From assembly GCA_032433765.1 (NCBI GenBank), contig JAVIAB010000124.1, forward strand, positions 78,048,465-78,112,464: a stretch of DNA of 64,000 bases, written 5' to 3'. Origin of the DNA: Megaustenia siamemsis (taxonomy: Eukaryota > Mollusca > Gastropoda > Stylommatophora > Ariophantidae). The position numbers were made by a program, and so were the translations under genes. The notes under the pieces were generated by a model. That model saw nothing but the letters and a program-made list of their open reading frames with translations, made no database searches and had not been told where the DNA came from. Numbering within the stretch: the stretch's first letter is position 1; each line of letters begins with the position of its first letter. Positions 11,880 through 23,045 of this stretch are shown piece after piece.

Positions 11880-12320
11880 AGTGTAAATTCAAATTCATTA
11901 AAAAAAATATATACCTGGAAGGAAAATTAGCGGAGGAAGTAGATCACTTCGTATATCCTGGAAATTGCATAGATCAAGAATAAGACACAAAGAAAAATTA
12001 GAATCGAAATAGCAATATTGACTTTCAAAAACCTTGAGAGAATATGGTAATGAAAATTCCTAAATATAAAAAATAAAATTTAGGATTTTTAAATCAGATA
12101 TATTATCCTCCCTTATGCATGTGGGAGTCAGAAAAGAAAAAAGTAAATTAATTACATTTGAAGACAAATGTCTGAGAAATATATTTTGTATACCATTGAA
12201 CAAATTCATGACTAGGGCAAAGGTAGGAGATGGCCATAATAGCAATAACCTATTTCTAGAGATAAATCTGTATATTAGAAGGTCACCCAAGAGAGAAATC
12301 AGCGAAAGATTACCTATCTA
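11880..12320 (+). pseudogene. Degraded LINE fragment (post-RT region)
   Basis: Plus-strand frames contain EEVDHFVYPGN, then FEDKCLRNIF and a poorly preserved tail, matching the FxYLG ... CLRKI segment that follows the RT domain in LINEs. Many stops are present. It lies within the last intron of the plus-strand host gene. Confidence 0.55.
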
Positions 12321-13117
12321 TAACACAAGCGGGTGCCAGATGTATGGAAATTACATTTTGCATTCGCCTCAAATTTCATATTTTTTTCCCCTTTAGGCTC
12401 ATTCCAAAGAAACACAATTCTGCTATGTTTGGTACCAATCTGGCTGTAGGAGATGCCAGAAAGAATCTGTAAAAAACCACTAATTGCCATAGCATCTCCA
12501 CTCTAGATTTTTTATTTGGGGTTTTCTAATCTTTGAGCCACAGCAGCATACCTTCTATATTTGGAGATGGTTGTATTTTTTACAAATTGTATAGGTTTTT
12601 TTTTTTATAAGGTATATTTTCAATTAATACTAGAAAATGACCATTTTTGTAAAACTCTGCATTCTTTTTCTTCTTAAAATTAATCTACACATACAATTTT
12701 TTTGAAAATGGAAAATAAATTGTATGCAGTCAAAACTGGCTCTGTTTATACTTTAGCTAGCCAATAAAATCGTACCTAAGTACATTTGAACCAATATTAT
12801 AAATTGCCCCAGTATGGACAAACATACTCTTATACATAGGGTTAAATGGATCATGCTTCACCAAGAAGTAGGCAAAATCCCCATGCAATCAATAAAAAAA
12901 AAATATACATAATCGCTAACCATGCACCTTTGGTCACCTGCGTATGGACTGCAGCCAAAGATTTATTTAATTTTCACTTTCATTTTTGAAAGGCAGTCTA
13001 ATATATAACCAAGATGACTTATTCTGATGTTGAATGGATTGTGTATTGCCAAGAAGTAGGCAAACCCCCTCACAAGACAAGACATAGTCACACACAAATA
13101 CTTTTTCCACAAAAAGT

Positions 13118-13235
13118 GTTTTGAAGTGGTCATTTTTATGACGTAGTAATCTAGGATTAGATATAACAATTAATATAACTGTTTTGAAGTAGTCATTTTT
13201 ATGACGTAGTAATCTAGGGTTAGATATAACAATTA
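13118..13235. repeat. 72-bp tandem duplication
   Basis: A unit containing TTTTATGACGTAGTAATCTA and the following GGTTAGATATAACAATTAAT occurs twice in tandem with few differences. Both units hold the TAATCTAGG(G/A)TTA word of dispersed family T. Confidence 0.8.
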
Positions 13236-13261
13236 ATATGATTGCAAAATTAGAAAAATAT

Positions 13262-13660
13262 ATGATGCTGTAGACAAACAAATGAAAAGACGATTAGAGG
13301 CCACAGAGATGGGATTTCTCAGAAAAATGTTTAAAGTTCCCTGGACAGCTAAAAAGACCAATGAGGAAGTTCTCAAAGAGGCCAACACAAAAAGGGAGCT
13401 CTTAAAAAACATCAGAAAGAAGCAATCAACATTTTTTGGGCACATCATGAGAAGAGGAAAGTTGGAATACTTGGTTACAACTGGCAAAATAAAAGGAAAG
13501 AGAGATCGCGGGCGACAAAGAGAGAAAATACTGGATAGCTTGGTGTCATGGCATGGAAAACAGTCACCAACAGAACTGATTGGATGCACTGTAGATAGAA
13601 GATTGTGGAGGGACATGATCACCTACGCCAACCGGTATGGCACATGATGATGGTGATGAT
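13262..13660 (+). pseudogene. LINE 3' end (RT C-terminal tail)
   Basis: A continuous 121-codon frame encodes the LINE tail: EMGFLRKMFKVPWTAKKTNE, then FFGHIMRRGKLEYLVTTGKI, GRQREKILDSL and LWRDMITYANRYGT, with its stop followed by a GATGGTGATGATG microsatellite. It is 5'-truncated, so no RT core is present. The copy at 25872-26246 is nearly identical and inverted. Tails of this type belong to LINEs; they are not host genes. Confidence 0.85.
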
Positions 13661-13775
13661 GCTGTGGGTTGTGTCCAATCAGAACTTACTGGAAAATTAT
13701 TTATATTAAGCACTTTGATGTGTATAGTTTTTTCCAGTTTGTATGGCTTTTGTGGTCTGGCTATAAAAAATATGG

Positions 13776-14021
13776 AAGGTAGACAGTAGCTCAGTGGTTA
13801 GTGAACTGAACTATTCTAAACAATAGGTTTGACTCTATCCTGATTGAAAGTTCAATCAGTCTTAAATGGGTACGGATTGCTGAAAGAAAGATGGCACTGG
13901 TGTAATACCCACCACATTATAACCAAAACAATAATGCCCTGAAGGTTTATTTTAAACTGTGGGCACAAACACCATATTGCATATACACCACATGGCATAA
14001 CAGGGCTCTTTTTTTTTTTTT
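13776..14021 (+). mobile_element. SINE family A copy
   Basis: It has a tRNA-like head with A-box TAGCTCAGTGGTTAGTG and a decayed B-box (GGTTTGACTCTA). The family tail follows: GGTGTAATACCCACCACATT, then CATGGCATAACAGGGCTC and a T run. It is full length but diverged. Confidence 0.8.
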
Positions 14022-14323
14022 ATTTCTACTTTTCTTCGATCTCCCGAAACCACCACAGTGAGAACAATTTACAGGTATGCTATAATAATATTTAATAAAC
14101 AAAATACAGGTTGTAACTATAATATATGCAACATTCTTAATAGAAATTACCCATGATTCATATAAGAATGTTGAGTGTATATAACACTGTAATACTCTAT
14201 GTGCCACCTCAACATTAATTTATTGTGTTTTTTTAGCCTCTGAAAATTTACTTCAGCTTGACAAATTATTTTTATTTGACTCTTTAATTTTCTCACATTG
14301 TAACTCTTGTTTAATTTTAATAG

Positions 14324-14866
14324 CTGAAAGAGGATGACTGTAGTGAAGCTGCACACTGGCAAACGTGTAGAACAAACACAAAGGTGAGCAGCAGACTATC
14401 TAATCAAGTTCAGCCAACTCACACAAACTCCTCCAGCAAAAATTCTACAGAAATGGGAAGAGAAAAGTACAATATGTCATCTGATAATATTTGTTCAAAA
14501 TCTTTGAGAATCCCAGCTAGTTCAAGTGACAATTTTCTAGCAATAAAGATGACTGATGAATGCAAAGATGTGTGTCATTATCAAGGAAAACTGAATACAA
14601 AAAATAAACAAGATACTTTGTCACCAAGAAAGAGTGAAACCTTCCAGAACAAACAAACATTTACAAATGATAATATGGTACAAGAAAAAGCAAGAATTTT
14701 CTTCGATGAAACAACTGCCACTGAAAAATCATCATTTTCAGAGCCTGGTTTGAAAAGATTTAAAATTTCAGTCTTTGACACATGCTTTGTGAATAGGCTG
14801 TGCATGGCAAGTCAAGCATCTTTAAAAAAACATTATGGCCACAAAACAGATGACTGCATGACTTAG
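14324..14866 (+). CDS. Terminal exon of an unidentified plus-strand host gene
   Basis: After a TTTTAATAG acceptor the frame is open for 180 codons, starting LKEDDCSEAAHWQTC and ending SLKKHYGHKTDDCMT with a TAG stop. A polyadenylation signal lies 22 bp downstream. The protein segment is hydrophilic, Ser/Thr/Lys/Asn-rich and has no transmembrane segment or recognised domain. A Cys/His pattern near the end (CFVNRLC ... KKHYGHKTDDC) might coordinate metal but fits no family I can name. It joins in phase with 11400-11546. It is probably a nuclear or cytosolic low-complexity protein; the function is unknown. Confidence 0.6.
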   Translation: MKEDDCSEAAHWQTCRTNTKVSSRLSNQVQPTHTNSSSKNSTEMGREKYNMSSDNICSKSLRIPASSSDNFLAIKMTDECKDVCHYQGKLNTKNKQDTLSPRKSETFQNKQTFTNDNMVQEKARIFFDETTATEKSSFSEPGLKRFKISVFDTCFVNRLCMASQASLKKHYGHKTDDCMT

Positions 14867-14887
14867 TGACAAATATAAGTTATTTGA

Positions 14888-14893
14888 AATAAA
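14888..14893 (+). promoter_or_regulatory. Polyadenylation signal AATAAA
   Basis: A canonical AATAAA lies 22 bp after the TAG of the 14324-14866 exon, supporting that exon as the 3' end of the gene. Confidence 0.55.
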
Positions 14894-14899
14894 TGTCCA

Positions 14900-15765
14900 C
14901 ACCACTACAGTTATGATCAAACTCTTTTATCATGTTTTTGTTTGGCTCATAAGACAGAGTTGGTTATTTTGTCCTGCCATTTGATTTTCAGAATCTTTCG
15001 AAGGCAACGCACATGAAAGCTGTTTAACCTTATCTCCTGCCCTGCATAGCTAGTCCATAGGTAGTTCTGTAAGCCTGTTCTATGTGGAAGTTGATACCTT
15101 TTTCTTTTCTTTTCAATAACTGCAACTTTTGACTTGACACCTCTGACTTTATCACATTATTATGTGAGTTGTGTTCCCTTATAGATCCCTACCCTCTTGA
15201 TCAGACTAATTTGATATAATTTTAAATATTTGAAAATATTTTGAAATCAGCTCATATTTCTTCCAGTTTTTAATAGAACAAAGATCTTGGTGCTCAACTC
15301 CTTCCACATTCAGTTGCTGCTGGTTACAGTATTTCATTTGTTCATTGAGAACTGGTGGCTGATAATTTGTCATGCTCCAAACCAAGAAAACACAGGTTTA
15401 AATCACAGGCTCAAATGAGGGTGAAATAAAACCTCATTTCTGAACACATCATTGTGACTGGACAAGGCCTTCATTCTTCAGTGCTATATTTTTCCACAGA
15501 AATGGAAAAATGTCATAAAAATAGTTTTTGTTTTTCCTCACTGTTTTCTCATTGTTATTATTTATGTCATACAGTCCTAGAACTGTGCTCTTGTATGTTA
15601 TCACCAGGATGTTTGTGACTGTTTATGACTGATATCATTTTGCAAAGTTATGTTTTTGCTAATTAGTCATTTAGTTTCACATTAGCAACTCTTGTTGTCT
15701 TTGAGCCAACACTGAACACAGAGTTCTGTCTGTTTTTATAGAATTGTTATTGTAAAATATCATGT
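14900..15765. other. No recognised feature
   Basis: AT-rich intergenic sequence. No ORF, SINE head or LINE motif is supportable. Confidence 0.5.
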
Positions 15766-16580
15766 GCAATCCATTTTTGACAATGGAAGCAAGAAAAAGA
15801 GTTCTTAAATGTTGTGTAGAGCCAGTCTTAACATATGGATGTGAATCATGGACAATAGGACAACAGACAAGATCACTGGAGGCTGTAGAAATGTGGTTTT
15901 ACAGAAGAATGTTGAGAACACCATGAACAGCTAAGAAGAGTAATGTTGTTGCGTTCGCCAACTTTCAACTCTGATGAAGTCCTTAGAGACTAGGAACTGA
16001 ATTTTGCGTGTTAATCCATTTTTCCCTGGCAGCCGTGTGCACAGGGGTCCCTCGCCGCACAGGCAGATAACTCCGACTTCGGAGGTACTCATGTTTTTTC
16101 CGTCGATGAGTAACTGACGTTTCAAGCCAGGCCTCACTGCTGAGACCAGGGGTGGTTGTCGCAGAGAGAAATCATAAATCAAAATTCCAACCGGTGGAGC
16201 CAAGATTTGAACCCACAACCTCTCTGTCCCGAGGCCAGCGTCCTGCCTCGAGACCAACCAGCCCCCATGAACTTGGAATATGAGAAAGAAGAGTAATGAA
16301 AACGTTATGTAAGAGGCCAAAGCAAAAAGACAGTTAACTTCCAATATTAGGAAGAAACAATCATGCCATGTAATGAGAAGGGAACAGCTGGAATATATTG
16401 TAACAACTGGAAAAATCAAGGGACAAAGAGATAGAGGGAGGCAAAGAGAAAAGATACCAAACAGCTTAAGAGAATGGCTTGGCAGAAGGTCAACAACAGA
16501 AATGATAAATAACTGTCGAGATAGAAAATTGTGGAGAGACATAATCACCTGCGCCAGCAGGCACAGTACTTGATGATAAT
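15766..16580 (+). pseudogene. LINE 3' end, interrupted by a SINE
   Basis: The LINE tail motifs are present: YGCESW-like near 15830, FYRRMLRTP near 15900, then after the SINE RREQLEYIVTTGKIKGQRDR, GRQREKIPNSLREW and LWRDIITCASRHST. It is 5'-truncated and frameshifted. The SINE insertion at 15946-16285 carries a 13-bp target duplication. Confidence 0.85.
15946..16285 (-). mobile_element. tRNA-derived SINE family B inserted in a LINE
   Basis: On the minus strand the head includes GGTTGGTCTCGAGGC and the B-box-like GTGGGTTCAAATC. It is followed by a conserved body (CAACCACCCCTGGTCTCAGC, CCTGTGCACACGGCTGCCAG) and a short tail ending AACAA. The flanking duplication AAGAAGAGTAATG is 13 bp (15933-15945 and 16286-16298). 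It is full length. The other copies are 28923-29257 (rearranged) and 36300-36652. Confidence 0.92.
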
Positions 16581-16589
16581 TGCAAAATA

Positions 16590-19551
16590 TGTTGAATTAT
16601 TATGGCTTTTATCTCATTACTTGAATGTGTCTGTTTTCTTCTATGGGGCTGGAGAATAGAGGCTGCATGTCCAGTGCAGTACCAAGAAGAACTTGAGACA
16701 AAGTTTTTATTTCAACCCTGAGATAAACCAAATTGTTTTGATACTACAATCATTTGATTGTGCATCAACATTGTGGTCCTGTATGCTATTATTGTCTCAT
16801 TTTCATCATGTGATATGATTGTTTGCTTATCCTTTCCATCGAAACATAATAGTACAGATTAATATTTTGACAGTGCAACAACAACAATGGTCTGACTAGG
16901 TCACAGCATTCGGAGGTGTGAAAACCCGTGCTCTTTCTAGTTTTTATTAAGTTTCCCCAACTCAGCCACCTACCCACCCATTCGTTTTTCAACTGGGTCA
17001 GCTGAAGAGTGTAAAACTACATTTGAACTATCACCAAGCCGGAGCATTGGACTGATACTCACTTATCTATTCTTGTTTCTACATGTCTGAAATTGGTCTG
17101 ATTTGAAAAACCATTTACCTTAATTAAATGTCACATAGGCAGACATTTAGTGTTTTACCTGAGTGCTGTTTTTGATAAATGGTCTTATGGTCAAACTGTC
17201 AAAAACACTTTTTCTTTTTCACCTAAAATCTGTTTTTTTTTTTGTTTTTTTTTTATGAAATAGGCCTACTTGTGTAAATTTTCCTTCTTACAATTATACT
17301 AAATTTGTTGTTGAGCCAATAATTACATGGTTATTTAAAATACATACTGAAAGAAGATTTTTTCTATAACTTACAGTAAAGTAAGAACAAACTCTACCTA
17401 TTAAAATGATGAATATTGCAGTTAATCAAAAGTATGTCCTGAAGAAAACTTTTTCTGTTATTCAATGAAAACCAATTATCTTTCAAAGTGAGTTCTACAA
17501 TTTAGCATAATTCATATAATTAGTTTATTATTTCAAAGCCTGTTCTATGCTCAAATGAATCAACTGCAAATAATTATGACTGCTTATATTAGTTATACAT
17601 TTGCATCTTTGTTGCATTCTGTAGGATCTTCTTAGCAATGAATATACATTCTTTCAGGTTATATAAATAAATATTAATTGTTATGAAATGTTATACACTT
17701 GATTGAACTAAGTGGGATTGTCTTGTATATTGAAAGTGTATAGGTAAATCATGAAACGCCATTATTTTGATATCTAAACCACTTTGATTTTTAGATAACA
17801 ATGAAGTTTAATCATTGACAGTGAAATGTCCGTTTACTATTGTGATGTATAGTTTCTACAGCCAATGATTTGTCAAGTCATTACAAAGTTTTTTTTTCAA
17901 TCATTTTTTCCACTTACATTTTGTTTGTAAAAGTATAACTCTACAATATGTATAACTCTACAAGGTTCATAGGTTGCAAGTTAAGAACCACTGATCTAGA
18001 TAATTACACTAACTTACAATGGAGTTAACCTGTTCATACAACTGTAACTATAAGATTTCTGTGATATGACTCTTATTACAAAAGTTTTTATTGAGCATAG
18101 AAGCCACATTGTCAGATGTAGTAGGCACATAATAGTAGTTGGTACTTTCCTTTCTTATGTGATGGCCAAACCACTTTATTTGTCTGTGTGGTTGGTTCCA
18201 TCATTTCTTACTATCTTTTCTAGTGAGATTAAGATTTCGTCTTAAGGATGTCATCTCACAAGTTGTGATTTTTTTTACCTGTGCCTTAAGATAAGGACCA
18301 TATTGACATAAGAGAGATGGCAGAAATATACTATTTATTTGTTGTAATTTTGATGTTTGAGTAGTATCAAACATCAATTATTAATTATAATCAAGAAAAG
18401 AAGGTGTACATGTGCTAGTCATGTGATAACAAGAAGAGAATTCTAGATAAGAAAAAGCCCTCAAATGAGAAACAGAGGCAGATCTAGAAAAACATTAAGA
18501 GGGATATTGAGGGGAGATGAAATAACAGCAGGCATCATCTCCATTACTGAGGTTGAGAGCTCACCCCAAATAGGGATGTTTGGTGAGATACAATGTGGTT
18601 TCTATGTAAAGTCTGATACTTAATAGGAAAGATAGTTCCATCTTCAACCCTAAATGACAACAGACAGATAGTTTGAGAAATAGTTATACTTGGTATGCCA
18701 CTGTTTTTTGCTCTCTGGCATAGTTTCAGTTTCTCTATCAAATCATAAATTGTCTTCCCCCTCCCCCTGTATTTCATTTCATTATATTTTTGTGATATAT
18801 AATGTGATGCAAGAAATAATATATTTATAGGAATGAGCTATTTAAATTACACTTAATTTGCACATTGATATTGCTCTCTTAAAACAAATGTTTGTGTGCA
18901 AATATTTTTGAATTTATAAGATTTTGAAGGGTTTGATCTTCTTTAATAAACTGTTTCATGAAATAATTAATGTTTAACTTATTTAGAACATTGGAGATAC
19001 AATTAATCTAATGCTTCAGGAATGCGGGATGTTTAAAACATAGACATAACATTTATTAGGGTTAGCCATACCTGAGGAACTAACCGCATCTTTGGATCAA
19101 GTATTCAGCAAATTAACCAGATGGATAATCAAATAGTTATAGCACAAATGACTGTTTATGTAGATGAATTTTACCCCACTAAATGTATAACCTAAAAATA
19201 TGTTGTCAGCATCATCATGAACAACAGGCAGGAACAGACAATAATATCTACATGAAATTATATTTATATATGAATGATTACAAGAAGAAAAACTGCTGAT
19301 AACTTTGATAAGAATAAATAAATAAAATGAAAGTAAATCTAAAGTAAAAAAAAAAAAAAAACAATTAACTCCGATGTCAAGTTATATCGACTGTTTCAGA
19401 ATTATGGAAAACCAACATAATTAACTTTCTGGATAATGTAATAATAAAAGAACACTGGCATAGAATAAGATAACATAATGTGATGACTAACAAACTTTCA
19501 GTAGTGAGAGGCAGAAAACAAAAAGATAATACACTATAAAATGAATCTGCA

Positions 19552-19613
<62 letters not shown>

Positions 19614-20100
19614 GATATATAGAGATGATATCATGGTTAGAAATGAGATTAGTAGTCCAAGAAAGTTTTTAAAATTTTTATTACAGATTTAAATCCATTA
19701 AATGTGAAGTAATGAAAACGGTAAGTGCTTCATTTCAAACAACATGCCTAATTTTCTAAAAAAAAATTTGGTTAAACAAAAACTTAAAAGAGTTGCATAC
19801 AAGAAGAAATGCTTTGGTAAGAGGCAGACACCATAGCTAGATAGGCTATAGATTCAGAGGCAATCCAGAACCCATTATAAGGGCTGTCATGTTTAAGATA
19901 ACAGGAAATAAAAAAAGAAGGAAAAGCAAAGAAAAAACTGATGGAGGAGAAAAGTTCACTGTGGGCCACACTTTTGGACACCCTGTGAAGGATGGAGACA
20001 AACTGAGCAACATGAAGACATTTTGTTGTTGCCCTACAAGATGAAACTAGATGCCCTGACTCAATTGTTTTGTTAGTGCCTGGCCAAGAACAAAAGTAAG
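16590..20100. other. AT-rich region, mostly featureless
   Basis: No host exon is supportable. It contains a LINE-tail scrap at 18395-18560 (IIIKKRR..CASHVITRREF; LRGDEI), an A run near 19347, and a (TA)n microsatellite at 19556-19608 that produces a spurious Ile-Tyr open frame. Confidence 0.55.
19556..19608. repeat. (TA)n microsatellite
   Basis: An uninterrupted TA dinucleotide run of about 53 bp. Confidence 0.97.
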
Positions 20101-20103
20101 CAT

Positions 20104-20801
20104 AGAGCCCCGTCACACCAAGTGACGTGGGTATATGCTGTTAGTGACCATCATTTTTATAGACCTCGGCACATGATTTTTGGGTTAACATGGTCGACGC
20201 TACAAGAACAAAAGTAAGCAAAGAGCCCCGTCACACCAAATGGCGTGGGTATATGCTGTTAGTGACCATCATTTTTATAGACCTCGGCACATGATTTTTG
20301 GGTTAACATGGTCGACGCTACAAGAACAAAAGTAAGCAAAGAGCCCCATCACACCAAGTGGCGTGGGCATATGCTGTTAGTGACCATCATTTTTATAGAC
20401 CTCGGCACATGATTTTTGGGTTAACATGGTCGACGCTACAAGAACAAAAGTAAGCAAAGAGCCCCGTCACACCAAGTGGCATGGGCATATGCTGTTAGTG
20501 ACCATCATTTTTATAGACCTCGGCACATGATTTTTGGGTTAACATGGTCGACGCTACAAGAACAAAAGTAAGCAAAGAGCCCCGTCACACCAAGTGGCGT
20601 GGGTATATGTTGTTAGTGACCATCATTTTTATAGACCTCGGCACATGATTTTTGGGTTAACATGGTCGACGTTACAAGAACAAAAGTAAGCAAAGAGCCC
20701 CGCCACACCAAGTGGCGTGGGTATATGTTGTTAGTGACCATCATTTTTATAGACCTCGGCACATGATTTTTGGGTTAACATGGTTGACGTTACAAGCACA
20801 A
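20104..20801. repeat. 118-bp satellite, six copies, derived from the SINE-A tail
   Basis: Copies start at 20104, 20222, 20340, 20458, 20576 and 20694, exactly 118 bp apart, each beginning AGAGCCCC. The unit is the minus-oriented 3' tail of SINE family A (CACCAAGTGGCGTGGG, TTATAGACCTCGGCACATGA, GGGTTAACATGGTCGACG) plus a short junction ACAAGAACAAAAGTAAGCAA. Units are nearly identical, indicating recent amplification. The tRNA head is absent. Confidence 0.95.
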
Positions 20802-21008
20802 AAGAAATATATTATGTTAAATATTGAATAAAACACTGTAGTATTAAGACAACATACATACACAAAATAGATTATACTGATTCTGAACAATGAAATATCC
20901 AACATACACACAAACATTATTTGTTTCACTTTTATTTAGTATCTCAAAGAAGACATAAAAATGGTTATACATTCAATTAAATATGGTGGCATTAATAATG
21001 TCAGACAT

Positions 21009-21510
21009 TTATTTGGACTTTTTCCCTTTTCCCTTCCCTTTGGCATACAGTGATGGGTCAATCTGATCTGGACTGAGGCCCTTCACTGAGAACAGCCGAT
21101 CAGCCCTCTCATCCAGGGTTCCACCACACTTTAGGCCCCTGGTCATTAAAGCATTTTTGAGTCTTTCCATTCCTAATTTAGATAAATCTTGACTGCTGCT
21201 GTAGCTGTCCAAATCAATTGGTTCATCACTGTCTGAAACATCATTTTTGTGCACTTGTGCTAATTTATTATCTGTACCCGAGGGATCAGCACAATTAGTG
21301 TTCTTATCTGATCCCTGCTCAGAAACATGTCTGTCTTCTAAAACACAATTGTTGGTGTCATCTGATGGTTGACTAGACAAGCAACTGGTGCCTTCATGAC
21401 AATCAACATCTTTGCTGTATGAACTACTACCATCACTTGAATGGGGGTCACCTGGGTTAGCTTCATTGTCAGAGCTGCTGCTGGAATCAGACTCAATGTC
21501 CACGCCAATC
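21009..21510 (-). CDS. SDE2: SDE2 terminal exon (acidic region and SAP domain)
   Basis: The exon begins after the acceptor TACTACAG at 21511-21513 with the last base of a split Trp codon (TG|G) that joins [15 protein letters not shown]. An acidic, Ser-rich linker follows, then a C-terminal SAP-type helix-loop-helix ([20 protein letters not shown] and [15 protein letters not shown]) and a basic end [10 protein letters not shown] before the TAA at 21009-21011. The RGLKCGGTL...R..RLF core is highly diagnostic of SDE2; in the family this domain binds DNA. The exon is intact: 502 nt, no frame error. Confidence 0.93.
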
Positions 21511-22239
21511 CTGTAGTAGAGATTCACAGAAACAATTATAGATAGTTTGCTGAGCATAACATCAATGCATTGACATCATCAATGATGACTTTAATTTCTA
21601 GATTGTGAGACAACAGCAATTTCATCAGTAAGATTTAAATGAGAAAATTAAATTTAAGTGAACAACCAAACTCTGACATAAAATTAATTTTCACCAATCC
21701 CTAGCTGATGCATAATGAAAAAGAGGCTGACCTAGAGAAACATTGAGATCAGCAGCAACAACAGTGGACATCAACTGCTTTGCTAAGGTTGAGTGGTTTG
21801 CCCAAAACAGGGATGTGTGCAAAGTGTGACACAACAGATTGTCAGACATGGAGAGTCTAGACTTTCTGCTCTATGTGCGGAATAGAATCCCAAAAGCCAG
21901 TGCTTGCCTAATTCTGTGACATTAAACTGTCAGAAATAGTGGTGATGACATGTGCACCTATCTGCTGATCAAATGGCTTGGTTTCAAATCAAAATTGTGG
22001 TGAATTTGTTTCGGACCACATTGCTTTGAGGTTCACTTAGTCTCTGAGGATAGATACTGAAGACATTCTCTGGGAAAGTAGCAAGACCTTATATGGCATT
22101 AACTGAGCACATTACCTGTGAATATGCAAATGGCCATGGCAAAAGTATGGATACTAACACTATATTCCCCATACACCACACACTGTAACACTTTTCAAGT
22201 TTATTTTATTTTAACCATTAATTATATAATTATCTGTGA

Positions 22240-22420
22240 CTGACATGCTTATGATACTGTTGTAACAATTACTACCATTTAAAAGTAACATTAGGTGCTT
22301 TAACAATAGTATTTTCTCTGAATTGTTTACACACAATTGTGTGTTAACACTAGGCAAGACATGAGGTCGCCACCCAGGGCAAACTATCAAATTTTGACAA
22401 ATGTGTATATTGATGTAGTT
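22240..22420. repeat. Dispersed family T copy
   Basis: It shares GTAACATTAGGTGCT and the ACACACAATTGTGTGTTAACA region with the copies at 39895-40110 and (inverted) 8640-8850. It is diverged and lies in the last SDE2 intron. Confidence 0.55.
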
Positions 22421-23045
22421 ATTTTTAGAACTGCATCATGATTAAGGGTTAATAAACTATAGTTTGTTTCAGATTGTTTGCCTCCCTAATTCCAGTAATA
22501 TCTCGAAAACCGTCTGATAGAATACCATGATTTTTTGCATGCGACCTTAGATTTTCAATGACGTAACGAATTTATCATTTAAATTATCGTATGTGTTACC
22601 GTTTCCTCAAAGCGGCAACTTCCTTTGATCTCCTTCATATTTGTATTTATTTTGACACAAAAAACAGAATGTACGGTAAATGAAGATCTTTTACACTTTT
22701 TAGAGGAAAAGGCGTAACTTTTATTTTTATATAAGGGACATTATTACTTTATAATAAGAGAGTAAGTAAGTAAGTGTTCCTGTCATGCCTGAAGGTGTAT
22801 AGGGGAATAAACCGCCACAATTGCACTTTTTCACAACATGCTACCCATTTGGATTGGGCTCTTTTAATTATACAACTAATATTGAATCAAATCAAAATAG
22901 GCCGAACATTCACCGAATAGAAATTATTTATTTTAAGAACACAGAATACATCGTCAACTCACTAAAAAAACAGTTCCTGAAGTGGTCCGTATCCAGAGTT
23001 TCCAACTCCAACAAAGTCACTTCAGTAAGTTCAAACAAATGAGTT

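Noticed and set aside
19377..19634. Ile-Tyr repeat ORF
   Set aside because: It is the translation of a (TA)n microsatellite; the same holds for 51637-51831.
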